Shown here: one piece after another, positions 36,540 to 46,572 of the stretch
Numbering within the stretch: the first letter of the stretch is position 1
How the letters are laid out: every line of letters begins with the position of its first letter
DNA from: Methylomonas sp. LW13
GTDB taxonomy: Bacteria > Pseudomonadota > Gammaproteobacteria > Methylococcales > Methylomonadaceae
DNA length: 64,000 nt
NCBI RefSeq assembly: GCF_016865255.1
Contig: NZ_CP033381.1
Coordinates: forward strand, 4,092,001 to 4,156,000
Direction: 5' to 3'
Made by a program: the position numbers and the translations under genes
Notes under the pieces: model-generated
The model's input: the letters and a program-made list of their open reading frames with translations, nothing else
Databases searched by the model: none
What the model was told of the DNA's origin: nothing

Positions 36540-39500
36540 ATGAATTCAAAGTCACATCTCAAGCACTACCACTCAAAACCGATTCTGGAAGAGTTGGAAT
36601 CTCGACAGCTGTTCTCCGGCGGCATCGAGGGGCTTTTGACCGAACAGCTCATGGATCCCAACGCAACCTACACCAATGCCACGCCGCCCGCCGACACCCA
36701 ACAGCCCCCCGCGCAAACCAGCACCAGCGAGACCAGCCGCAATGAAATCGTGTTTGTCGATACCCGCGTCCAGGGCTACGAATCGCTAATAAACGATATC
36801 AAAAGCAGCGACGTTTCCAACCGTAATCTGGAAATCATTACGCTGGACAGCAGCAACGACGGCATTCAACAAATCACGCAGATTCTGGCCGAGCGCGACA
36901 ATCTGGACGCGGTGCATATCATCTCGCACGGCAGCGACGGCAGCCTGGATTTAGGCAACAGTCAACTCAATTTCGATACCTTGATTCAAAACCAGACCGA
37001 CATCAGCGCCTGGGGAGATGCCTTCAATGCCAACGGCGATATTCTGATTTACGGCTGCAATGTCGCGGAAACGCAATTTGGGCAGAGTTTTGTCGAGTAT
37101 CTGTCCGGGATCACCAATATCGACGTCGCGGCGTCGGAAGATACCACCGGCAGTGCGGATTTGGGAGGGGACTGGCTACTTGAATACCAAACCGGCGACG
37201 TCGAAACCGAAGTTGTAGTCAACGCGGCGGGTCAAAGCGAATGGACTGGCTTGATGGCGGTGACTGCCAATGGCACAGTGACATCCACCAGCAGCACCAG
37301 CACCAACCAACTGACGTGGTCGCATACGGTCAGTGCCGGCTTCGACCGGGTACTATTTGTCGAGATTGCCATTGATGACGGCAGCGCTGGGGTCAACAGC
37401 GTTAAATACGGTACCGCCGATCTCACCCGCGTAGGGCGCACAGCAGCCAATCACGCCGTCGAAATTTGGGCGTTGGTCAACCCCACAGCGGGAACCGATA
37501 ACGTCGTTATATCATTTACCGGAAATACGGAAGCTGCTGCGGGTGCATCGACCTTTAACGGTGTTAACCAATCGATGCCCTACGGTACTTATGCTGGCAA
37601 CACCGGCACCACCGGTTTGTTGGGGGGATCAGGCACGGTGAATGTCGCCAGTGCGACTGGCGATTTAGTTATCGACGTGCAGTATTGGAAAGCTATTTCA
37701 GCTGATACTTCGGGTACCGGGCAAACTTCGCAATGGAGCAGTTCTCCCCTATTGTCTACGGCAAAGGCAGGCTCTTCCGTGGCGGAAGGCGCGAGCTCAG
37801 TAACGATGAGCGGTTCAGCGTTACTTGCTGCCGATTGGTCGATAGGTGCGGTATCTATCAAAGCAAGTATAAACACCGCGCCTGTGAATACAGTACCCGC
37901 AGCACAAACAACGAATGAGGACACGGCCAAAGTGTTCTCATCGGCCAATGGCAATGCGATTACGATAACCGACGCTGATGCCGGCGGCGCAAACAACGAA
38001 ATCACTCTGACGGTCACCAACGGCACGCTGACCTTGGGCGGCACCACCGGCTTGACCTTTGTAGCCGGCGACGGCACCGCCGACAACACGATGAGGTTTC
38101 GTGGCACGGCCAGCGCCATCAACACGGCGCTGAATGGCTTGAGTTTCATGCCCACTGCCGAATACAGCGGCAGCGCGACGCTGACGTTAGCCACCAAAGA
38201 CTCGGTACTCCTGAGTTTGGATATCGATACCGGCCTCTTGGGCCGTTACGCTTTCGATAACACTAGCGCACTGGAGACCGATAGCAGTCCGGCGGCCGGT
38301 TCCACGGCCTCGGTCGTCAACGGCACGTCCGTCAATGACACTACCCGCGGCAATGTGCTGAGCTTGGCTGGCGACGGTTATGTGCAAACTACTGGGGTTT
38401 ATGGCCAGCCATCCAGTGTCACCCTGGCGGCCTGGGTAAACTTGGCGTCCGCCGACACGGGGGGTGCAGAAGTCATTTCGCTGGGCGACAACGTGATATT
38501 ACGCCTGGATGCCGGCGGCAAAATCAAAGGTAGTTATGTCGATAGCGGCACGTTCAGATTTACCGAAACGGCTACGACATTGGCCGGTACCGGCTGGCAC
38601 CACGTTGCATACACCATCGACAGCGTAGCCCATACCCAAGCGGTTTATATAGACGGCGTTGCCGTGGTCTCTACCGCTTACACCACATCCATCGCTTACA
38701 GTCAGGGAACCAATAGTTTTATCGGCAAGCACGGAAACGGTGGTACTACCTACGATTTCAATGGCAAGATCGACGAAGCACGGATTTATAACCGCGCTTT
38801 AACTGGGGCGGAAATTGCCGCACTCGCCGGAGACCTGACCTTAACAGACACCGATACGGTGGCTATCACAGTAACGGCAAACAACGATGCGCCGCTCATT
38901 TCCGCCATCGAAGCCACGACCCTGGCTTACACCGAGAACGGCGCTGCGACAGCGATTACCTCAGGCCTGGTACTTACTGACGTCGATAACGCTAATCTGA
39001 GCAGCGCCACGGTGCAGATCACCGGCAACTACGCCAGCGGGCAGGACGTACTGGCGTTTACCGATCAAAACGGCATCACCGGCAGTTGGAATGCGAGCAC
39101 CGGCACACTGACCTTAACCGGCACGGCCAGCGTCGCCCAGTATCAAACTGCGCTGCGTTCTGTTACCTATCAAAACACCAGCGATGCGCCGTCCACCGCC
39201 AGCCGCACCGTGAGTTTCAGCGTGACCGACGGCACGACGGCAAGTAACATTGGAACGCGCAGCATCTCGGTCGCGGCGGTCAATGACGCGCCGGTCAACA
39301 GTCTACCCGCCAACAGTTACACCGCCGTCAATACCAGCAAAACCTTCTCCAGCGCGAATGGCAATGCCCTACAAATTGCCGACGCCGATGCAGCCTCCAG
39401 CAGTGTGCAAGTGACGCTAAGCATCAGCCACGGTAGCTTGACGCTGGCCAATACTGCGGGTCTGAACTTGGTCAGCGGCAGCAACGGCAGCAGTAGCATG

Positions 39501-42500
39501 ACTTATTCCGGCACAGTGTCGGCAATCAACACCGCACTGAATAATGGCCTGACCTTTACGCCCGATAGCAATTACCGTGGCTTGGCGCAACTGACCATTA
39601 CCACCAGCGATCAAGGCAATACCGGTTCCGGTGGCACTTTAACCGATACCGACATTCTGGATGTGCACGTCGGCGCCATCGTTGTCACCAACACCTCGGA
39701 TACCATCAGCGCTTCGGCTGATACCAGTTCGATCAGCGCATTGATCGCCAGCGATGGCGGCGATGGCATCTCGCTGCGGGAGGCGATTGCCGCCGCCAAC
39801 AATACCGCCGGCACGGATTACATTTACTTCGGCATCAGCGGTTCGTCGGTGCATACTATCAATCTGACGGCACCCTTGACGATTACGAGTCAAGTCGTGC
39901 TGGATGCGACCAGCGACGACAGCTTCAGCGCCAACAAACCCGCAATTGTTTTGAACGGCGCCGGTAGTATTCAAGATGGCATACAGCTCCACGGCGGCAG
40001 CGATGGCAGTATCATCCGCGGCCTGGTGATTCAAAACTTTACCGGCAGCGGTATCAATATCGCCGGCAGTAACGGCAACACCATTGCCGGTAACTGGATA
40101 GGCCTTAACGCTACAGGCACCGGCGCTGCCGGCAACGCAGTGGGTATCAGCATCTGGAATTCCGCCAATAACATCATCGGCGGCAGCTCGGCAGCGGATC
40201 GCAACGTAATCTCCGGCAATACCAGTCTTGGTATCGGCTTGAATACCGACAACGGCTCGACCACAGGCAACGTAATCAAGGGTAACTACATCGGCACCGA
40301 TGCCTCCGGTGCGAATGCAGTCGGCAATGCCAATCAGGGTGTTTGGGTTAGTGCCGCCGGTAACAGCATCGGCGGAACGGTCGCCGGCGAAGGCAACGTC
40401 ATCAGTGGCACCACGGCCTGGGTGGGCATTCAGTTGGAAGCACCTGCCAGCAACACCCTTGTCGCTGGCAACCTGATCGGTCTCAACGCCACCGGCAACG
40501 CCGCGCTGGCCAATGCCGGCGGCGGTATTTATGTGCAGTCGGCTAACAACACCATCGGCGGCACAACAGTCGCAGCACGTAACGTCATTTCCGGTAATAG
40601 CAGTTCGGGTATTACCTTGACCGGCGGCTCGGCAACCGGCAACGTCATTTCCGGTAACTATATTGGTACCGATATTTCCGGCATGATCGACTTGGGCAAT
40701 GCCAATTCCGGTATTACTATCGAATCGTCCGGAAACACCATTGGCGGCACGGCAACCGGCGCCGGCAACCTGATCTCGGGCAACAATTACTCCGGCGTTT
40801 TTATCAATGGCGAAAGCGCCGACAACAATATTGTCCAAGGCAACACCATCGGTACCGACGTATCCGGCAATGCCAGTTTGGCAAACAGCTGGGACGGTGT
40901 TTCAGTAATCGACGGTGCAGACAATACCCTAATCGGCGGTACCACGGCAGCGACCCGCAACATCATCGCCGGAAATACCGAGGCGGGCGTCTATATCAGC
41001 GATAGCGGCACCACCGGCACTGTCGTCCAAGGCAACTACATTGGGGTTGGCACGGATGGCGTCACGGCGTTGGGCAACGGTATGCAAGGGGTTGCTATTG
41101 AAAATTCCGCCACCAGCAGTTTGATCGGCAGCACAACGGCCGGCGCCGGCAATATCATCGCCAACAACGACGTGGGCATAACGGCTGTGGGCACTGGCTC
41201 CAGCAACGTGTTTTTAGAGAACAGCATTTACGGCAACACCCGCCTAGGAATTGATTTGGGCGACAACGGCGCGACCGCCAACGACGCCGGCGATGTCGAT
41301 AGCGGTCCCAATAGTCTGTTAAACACGATGGTGTTGACCCGGGCGGTCGTGAATGGTACGAATCTGACGTTTAGCGGCACCTACAACGGCGCGACTAACA
41401 GTTATTACCGCATCGAAGTTTTTTCGGATGCCACGGCCAGCGGCGAGGGACGAACCTTTCTGAATGCGTTGAACATGGCGGTCGGCAGTTCAGGCAGCGT
41501 CAACATGTCATTTAATTTTTCCGACGTCCGCTTGGCAACTGGTCAGTACATCACCGTCACTGCGACCCGCACCGATTCCAGTTACTCGACCTTTTACGAA
41601 ACCTCGGAATTTTCCAATACTATTGTCACGGCAACGCCGGATAGCGCGCCGGTGGGCCAAGACCACACCATCATGGTTACCGAGGATACGGCTTACACCT
41701 TTAGCACCGCCGATTTTCCGTTCACCGACGCCGATGGCAACAATCTCAGCCAAGTCTGGATCGAATCGCTGCCCGGCGCTGGCACCCTGTATTTAAACGG
41801 TGTTGCCGCGCAGGAGTTGGACGCCATCAGCGCCGCGGACATTCAATCCGGAAAATTGACCTACACACCGGCCGCCAATGGCACGGACGCAACCAGCTTT
41901 TTATTCAGTATCGTCGATAGCGGCAGTAACTATGGCGGCGGCCAAACCCTGGATAGTACGGCCAATACACTGACCATCAATATCAGCGCCGTTAATGATG
42001 CGCCGGTCCTGTCGGCCACTGAAGGCACGACGCTGGCTTACACCGAAAATGGCAGCGCCACGGCGATAACCGCGACGCTGGCATTGAGTGATGCCGACAA
42101 CACCAACCTAAGCGGGGCAACAGTACAAATCACCGGCAACTACGCCAGCGGGCAGGACGTATTGGCGTTCACCAACCAAAACGGTATCACCGGCAGTTGG
42201 AATAGTAGCACCGGCACACTGACCTTAACCGGCACAGCCACCGTTTCTCAATACCAAACCGCGCTGCGTTCCGTTACCTATCAAAACACCAGCGATGCAC
42301 CGTCCACCGCCAGCCGCGCTGTGAGTTTTAGTGTTACCGACGGCACGACGGCAAGTAACATTGGAACGCGCAGCATCTCGGTCGCGGCGGTCAATGATGC
42401 GCCGGTGTTGAGTTTTGCCACCGGCAGCGTCAGTTATCCGGAAAATGCCGGCGCCGTGATATTGGCACCCACTGCGACCGTGACCGATGCTGACTCGACA

Positions 42501-45500
42501 GATTTTAACGGCGGCCAGTTGGTAGTTTCGTTTAGCGCCAACGGCCAAGCAGAAGATCGTCTGGCGATCCGTAATCAAGGCACGGCCAGTGGACAAATCG
42601 GCGTGTCGGGTAGCAATGTCAGCTACGGTGGGGTCGTAATGGGTACTTTCACCGGCGGTACCAACGGCACGACACCTTTGGTCATCAGTTTTAACAGCAA
42701 CGCCAGCGTGGCCGCTGCGCAGGCCTTGGGGCGTAACATTACTTATCAGAATGTCTCGGACGCCCCGTCAAATTTGGTGCGTACCTTACAAGGGTATCTG
42801 ACTGATGGCGATGGCGGCACCAGCAATGTGGTGTCCGGCACACTCAGTATTATTGCCAGCAACGACGCGCCGGTTGTGACCAGTGCCAGTCTGACCTTGA
42901 CCGAGGGCCAAACCGTCACCCTTTCGGCGGCGAACTTCGGCGTAACCGATCCGGATAACAACAGTTTCACCTACACGGTCAGCAATGTGTCCGGCGGTAT
43001 TTTCCAGCTTACGACCAACCCCGGCTTCAACATCAACAGTTTTACCAGCACGCAACTGTCTAACAATCAAGTGCAATTTGTTGACGATGGCAATGAAGTC
43101 GCGCCTAGCTTTAGCGTTACCGTAAGTGATGGCTCGGCGAATTCGAATACTCTGGCAGCAACAATCAACTATACCGCCGCCAACGAAGCGCCAACGGACA
43201 TTGCCGCGACCCGCTATCTGTCTGAGCAGAGCTATTTGACAAAATCGATGTATGACTTAACCCTCGATACCGGACATAGTGGCTACGGCATTGTCCTGGA
43301 CGGGGTCAGCTACACCCGTGGCTTGGGAACTCATCCCGCCGCTAGCGGCAATGGCTACGGTTATGTCGACTATGCGGTCAATGGCGCCACATCGTTCAAG
43401 GCCACAATCGGCATCAACGATTACCAAACCGGCTCGTATGGCAAGGTGCAGTTTTATGTATATGTCGATGGTGTACAGACTTATAGCAGCCCTATTTTAA
43501 ACTCCACCAGCACACCTATCGACCTGAACATCGACGTGACCGGAGCCAGTACGTTAAGGCTTGCTATCGACAACGCCAATAACGGCAACGCTTTTGATCA
43601 TGGTGTTTGGGCCAATGCGCGCCTGGAAGGCGGCACTGTTGCCTTGGCAAGTATCGCCGAGAATACCGCCATTGGCACGGTCGTAGGCTCGGTTGTGGGG
43701 GTTGATAACGATCTGCGGGAAAATTGGAGTTATGCGCTGATCAATGATGCAGACGGACGTTTTGCGATAAACGCCAACACCGGCCAAATCACGGTCGCTA
43801 ACGACAGTCTACTTAATTATGAAGCCGCGACCAGCCAAGACATCATCATTCGTGCGACCGACACTGGCGGGCTCAGCGTCGATAAAACATTTACCATCTC
43901 GCTGGCTGATGTTAACGAGGCGCCGGTCATCAGCAGTGCGTCGCTGACCTTGAATGAAGGTGATACCGTTACTTTGTCATCGGCCAACTTCGGCGTCAGC
44001 GATCCCGACAATACCAGCTTCACCTACACGGTCAGCAGCGTCAGCGGCGGTTACTTCCAATTGAGCAGCGCGGCGGGTAACTCGATCACGCAATTCACCA
44101 GTGCCGATTTGAGTGGCGGTCTGGTGCAGTTCGTCGATGACGGCAACGAAGTGGCGCCGAGTTTCAGTATGACTGTTAATGACGGTGCGTTGAATTCCAA
44201 CACGTTGGCCGCGACGATCCATTATACGGCCGTCAACGACAACACCCCGGTGATCAGCTCCGGTAGCAGCGCCAGCGTCAATGAGAACAGTCCGATTAAC
44301 ACCGTGGTCTACACCGCCACCGGCAGCGATGCCGACGGCAACCCGCTGACCTGGAGTCTGAGCGGCGCCGATGCCGCCTTATTGAACATCGACGCCAACA
44401 GCGGTGCCGTCACCCTCAACGCCTTCGCCGATTACGAAAGCAAAGCCAGCTACAGTTTCAATGTCGTCGCCAGCGACGGCACGCTTAGCAGCAGCCAAGC
44501 CGTGACCTTGGCGGTCGTCAATCTCAACGACAATCCGGTCTCGGCGGTCAGTGACAACAATGCCACCGCCAACAGTGTCGCTGAGAATGCCGCCAACGGC
44601 AGCGTGGTGGGCATCACGGCGCTGGCGACCGACGCGGACACCGGCGCGACGATCAGCTACAGCCTGACGGACAACGCCAACGGCCGCTTCGCTATCGACA
44701 GCAGCACCGGTGTGGTCACCGTCGCCGACGGCAGCCTGCTCGATTACGAGGCCGCCACCAGCCACAGCATCACCGTGTTGGCGACCAGTTCGGACGGCTC
44801 GACTAACAGCCAAAGCTTTACAATCAATATAACCAACCTCAACGACAATGCCCCTGTGCTCAGTGCAACCAATTTGACCCAGAGCGAAGGCCAGACGGTG
44901 ACTCTGAGCGCCACAGATTTTGTCGTCAGCGATGCGGACAGTAGTGATTTCACTTTTACCATCAGCGCGCTGACCGGGGGTTACTTTCAACTAACAACGA
45001 CCCCCGGCATTGCTATTACCAGCTTCACCGGCGCACAACTCGTCGCCAATCAAGTGCAATTTGTCGACGACGCCAACGAGGCTCCGCCAAACTTCAACGC
45101 TACAGCCAGCGATGGCACACTTAATTCCAATACGCTGGCCGCGACCATCAACTACAGCTCGCTCAACGATGTGCCAGTCCTGACCAGTGCCAGCCTAACG
45201 TTGAATGAAGGCGAGACCGTCACCCTTTCGGCCGCCAACTTCGGCGTCACGGACCCCGACAACGCCAGCGTCACCTATGCGCTCAGCAGCGTGAGTGGCG
45301 GGTATTTCCAACTCACCACCAATCCCGGTGTCAGCGTCACCAGTTTCAACAGCACCCAGCTGGCCGCCGGCCAGGTGCAGTTTGTCGATGACAGCAATGA
45401 AGTGGCGCCGCGTTTTGATGTCACGGTCAGCGACGGTAGCCTCAGTTCCAATACCTTATCCGCGACGATCTACTACACCGGTATCAATGATGCACCGATC

Positions 45501-46511
45501 ATCAATAATCTGGGCTTGACGGTAAGCGAGGGGGAAACGGTCACGCTTAGCGCGGCCCATTTTGGGATAACCGATCCGGATAGTGACAGTTTTACTTACA
45601 CGGTCGGCGATGTAACGGGGGGGTATTTCCAATTGGCATCCCGTGCAGGATTACCGATCACCGGCTTTACCAGCGCCCAGCTGACCGCCAACCAAGTGCA
45701 ATTCATCGACGACGGCAACAATGAATCGGCGCCGAGTTTTAGCCTCTCCGTCAACGACGGATTAGCGGGCTCCACCGCAATGGCCGCCAAGATTAACTAT
45801 ATTGCATCTAACGATACGACGAATACTTTGCACGACATCATTAGGTATAATCCAAAAAATGGTTTGAATGATAAAAATCAGGGAGACGACGCTCAAACAC
45901 ATATTTCAGCAAGTCAGCACGTATCCACCGATCAATTTGCGGTCATTGTTGATTTAACCCCCCATGCCGATCAATTAACGCATGAATCACCACCAGATAA
46001 GCAGGCAACTGACAATCGATTTATCTTAGAATCCAACGCATGGATTGATAATGGAAATAGCCCACGCTTATCCGGACTGATGGACACTAATAAGAACGAA
46101 GAACCACGCAGGAACGAAACTAGCCGAAAATACCACTTTGAATCCAGAATTCCATCTGTCGATGAATACAGAATTGATAGCCAGACGACTTTAAGCGAGC
46201 AAGAAGAAGTGGAGTTTTGGAACAGATTGGAAAACATTCACAAGCAAATGAGCGACCCTACGGTCGTAGAGGACGCCAATCCGGTAAACATTAAAATCAT
46301 TCTGGGGACCAGCACCGGTCTGACGGCCGGATTTGTCAGCTGGATCTTGCGGGCTGGGTCGTTAATGGCCAGCTTTATGTCCACGGTACCCTTACTGAAA
46401 CGCTTTGATCCATTGCCTATAATGCGATCAGTCAAAAAATCAAGGCTGGCAAAAGACCATGAAGCCAAAGAGCTTGACTCAGTATCCTCCTGCTCTGAAG
46501 ACACCCCGTGA
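36540..46511 (+). CDS. Giant multidomain surface adhesin (LEPR-XLL-like, DUF4347)
   Basis: 3323 residues. The start has LEELESRQLFSGG (residues 16-28), a variant of the LEPR-XLL motif, with no ordinary signal peptide. Then DUF4347 (about 67-235, VHIISHGSDGSLDLG), a beta domain, a cadherin-like repeat, a LamG domain (about 560-765), more VCBS/cadherin-like repeats ending in NDAPV, a CSLREA-like start (ISLREAIAAANN, about 1080) leading into a right-handed beta-helix with repeated NVISGN and GNYIGTD motifs (to about 1600), an NPCBM domain (about 2225-2365), then cadherin and CSPG-like repeats (LNEGxTVTLSAANFGVTDPD). A polar stretch precedes a C-terminal hydrophobic helix (about 3258-3283) and a basic tail. 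Likely a surface adhesin exported by the divergent operon. Confidence 0.9.
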   Translation: MNSKSHLKHYHSKPILEELESRQLFSGGIEGLLTEQLMDPNATYTNATPPADTQQPPAQTSTSETSRNEIVFVDTRVQGYESLINDIKSSDVSNRNLEIITLDSSNDGIQQITQILAERDNLDAVHIISHGSDGSLDLGNSQLNFDTLIQNQTDISAWGDAFNANGDILIYGCNVAETQFGQSFVEYLSGITNIDVAASEDTTGSADLGGDWLLEYQTGDVETEVVVNAAGQSEWTGLMAVTANGTVTSTSSTSTNQLTWSHTVSAGFDRVLFVEIAIDDGSAGVNSVKYGTADLTRVGRTAANHAVEIWALVNPTAGTDNVVISFTGNTEAAAGASTFNGVNQSMPYGTYAGNTGTTGLLGGSGTVNVASATGDLVIDVQYWKAISADTSGTGQTSQWSSSPLLSTAKAGSSVAEGASSVTMSGSALLAADWSIGAVSIKASINTAPVNTVPAAQTTNEDTAKVFSSANGNAITITDADAGGANNEITLTVTNGTLTLGGTTGLTFVAGDGTADNTMRFRGTASAINTALNGLSFMPTAEYSGSATLTLATKDSVLLSLDIDTGLLGRYAFDNTSALETDSSPAAGSTASVVNGTSVNDTTRGNVLSLAGDGYVQTTGVYGQPSSVTLAAWVNLASADTGGAEVISLGDNVILRLDAGGKIKGSYVDSGTFRFTETATTLAGTGWHHVAYTIDSVAHTQAVYIDGVAVVSTAYTTSIAYSQGTNSFIGKHGNGGTTYDFNGKIDEARIYNRALTGAEIAALAGDLTLTDTDTVAITVTANNDAPLISAIEATTLAYTENGAATAITSGLVLTDVDNANLSSATVQITGNYASGQDVLAFTDQNGITGSWNASTGTLTLTGTASVAQYQTALRSVTYQNTSDAPSTASRTVSFSVTDGTTASNIGTRSISVAAVNDAPVNSLPANSYTAVNTSKTFSSANGNALQIADADAASSSVQVTLSISHGSLTLANTAGLNLVSGSNGSSSMTYSGTVSAINTALNNGLTFTPDSNYRGLAQLTITTSDQGNTGSGGTLTDTDILDVHVGAIVVTNTSDTISASADTSSISALIASDGGDGISLREAIAAANNTAGTDYIYFGISGSSVHTINLTAPLTITSQVVLDATSDDSFSANKPAIVLNGAGSIQDGIQLHGGSDGSIIRGLVIQNFTGSGINIAGSNGNTIAGNWIGLNATGTGAAGNAVGISIWNSANNIIGGSSAADRNVISGNTSLGIGLNTDNGSTTGNVIKGNYIGTDASGANAVGNANQGVWVSAAGNSIGGTVAGEGNVISGTTAWVGIQLEAPASNTLVAGNLIGLNATGNAALANAGGGIYVQSANNTIGGTTVAARNVISGNSSSGITLTGGSATGNVISGNYIGTDISGMIDLGNANSGITIESSGNTIGGTATGAGNLISGNNYSGVFINGESADNNIVQGNTIGTDVSGNASLANSWDGVSVIDGADNTLIGGTTAATRNIIAGNTEAGVYISDSGTTGTVVQGNYIGVGTDGVTALGNGMQGVAIENSATSSLIGSTTAGAGNIIANNDVGITAVGTGSSNVFLENSIYGNTRLGIDLGDNGATANDAGDVDSGPNSLLNTMVLTRAVVNGTNLTFSGTYNGATNSYYRIEVFSDATASGEGRTFLNALNMAVGSSGSVNMSFNFSDVRLATGQYITVTATRTDSSYSTFYETSEFSNTIVTATPDSAPVGQDHTIMVTEDTAYTFSTADFPFTDADGNNLSQVWIESLPGAGTLYLNGVAAQELDAISAADIQSGKLTYTPAANGTDATSFLFSIVDSGSNYGGGQTLDSTANTLTINISAVNDAPVLSATEGTTLAYTENGSATAITATLALSDADNTNLSGATVQITGNYASGQDVLAFTNQNGITGSWNSSTGTLTLTGTATVSQYQTALRSVTYQNTSDAPSTASRAVSFSVTDGTTASNIGTRSISVAAVNDAPVLSFATGSVSYPENAGAVILAPTATVTDADSTDFNGGQLVVSFSANGQAEDRLAIRNQGTASGQIGVSGSNVSYGGVVMGTFTGGTNGTTPLVISFNSNASVAAAQALGRNITYQNVSDAPSNLVRTLQGYLTDGDGGTSNVVSGTLSIIASNDAPVVTSASLTLTEGQTVTLSAANFGVTDPDNNSFTYTVSNVSGGIFQLTTNPGFNINSFTSTQLSNNQVQFVDDGNEVAPSFSVTVSDGSANSNTLAATINYTAANEAPTDIAATRYLSEQSYLTKSMYDLTLDTGHSGYGIVLDGVSYTRGLGTHPAASGNGYGYVDYAVNGATSFKATIGINDYQTGSYGKVQFYVYVDGVQTYSSPILNSTSTPIDLNIDVTGASTLRLAIDNANNGNAFDHGVWANARLEGGTVALASIAENTAIGTVVGSVVGVDNDLRENWSYALINDADGRFAINANTGQITVANDSLLNYEAATSQDIIIRATDTGGLSVDKTFTISLADVNEAPVISSASLTLNEGDTVTLSSANFGVSDPDNTSFTYTVSSVSGGYFQLSSAAGNSITQFTSADLSGGLVQFVDDGNEVAPSFSMTVNDGALNSNTLAATIHYTAVNDNTPVISSGSSASVNENSPINTVVYTATGSDADGNPLTWSLSGADAALLNIDANSGAVTLNAFADYESKASYSFNVVASDGTLSSSQAVTLAVVNLNDNPVSAVSDNNATANSVAENAANGSVVGITALATDADTGATISYSLTDNANGRFAIDSSTGVVTVADGSLLDYEAATSHSITVLATSSDGSTNSQSFTINITNLNDNAPVLSATNLTQSEGQTVTLSATDFVVSDADSSDFTFTISALTGGYFQLTTTPGIAITSFTGAQLVANQVQFVDDANEAPPNFNATASDGTLNSNTLAATINYSSLNDVPVLTSASLTLNEGETVTLSAANFGVTDPDNASVTYALSSVSGGYFQLTTNPGVSVTSFNSTQLAAGQVQFVDDSNEVAPRFDVTVSDGSLSSNTLSATIYYTGINDAPIINNLGLTVSEGETVTLSAAHFGITDPDSDSFTYTVGDVTGGYFQLASRAGLPITGFTSAQLTANQVQFIDDGNNESAPSFSLSVNDGLAGSTAMAAKINYIASNDTTNTLHDIIRYNPKNGLNDKNQGDDAQTHISASQHVSTDQFAVIVDLTPHADQLTHESPPDKQATDNRFILESNAWIDNGNSPRLSGLMDTNKNEEPRRNETSRKYHFESRIPSVDEYRIDSQTTLSEQEEVEFWNRLENIHKQMSDPTVVEDANPVNIKIILGTSTGLTAGFVSWILRAGSLMASFMSTVPLLKRFDPLPIMRSVKKSRLAKDHEAKELDSVSSCSEDTP
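38883..39296 (+). repeat. Adhesin internal DNA duplication, copy 1
   Basis: This 414-bp block is highly similar, base by base and without net indels, to 41994-42407 (offset 3111 bp); it codes for one cadherin-like module containing ITGNYASGQDVLAF and ITGSWN. Similarity at third codon positions shows recent duplication or gene conversion. Confidence 0.8.
41994..42407 (+). repeat. Adhesin internal DNA duplication, copy 2
   Basis: Second copy of the 38883-39296 module. Recombination between the copies would delete 3111 bp in frame, removing the beta-helix while leaving an open frame, so they may generate adhesin length variants. Confidence 0.8.
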
Positions 46512-46572
46512 TGATCAGAAACTGTTTGCTTGAGTTTCGGTTTAATATTCCGGCATCGCATCATTTAAGATC

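Noticed and set aside
39639-40838. 399-residue minus-strand open frame inside the adhesin gene
   Set aside because: It is an antisense shadow of the repetitive beta-helix coding sequence, with skewed composition and no recognisable family.
39700-41330. Regular repeats that might suggest a CRISPR array
   Set aside because: The repeats are degenerate, in frame and code for beta-helix turns; no identical direct repeats with unique spacers and no cas genes.
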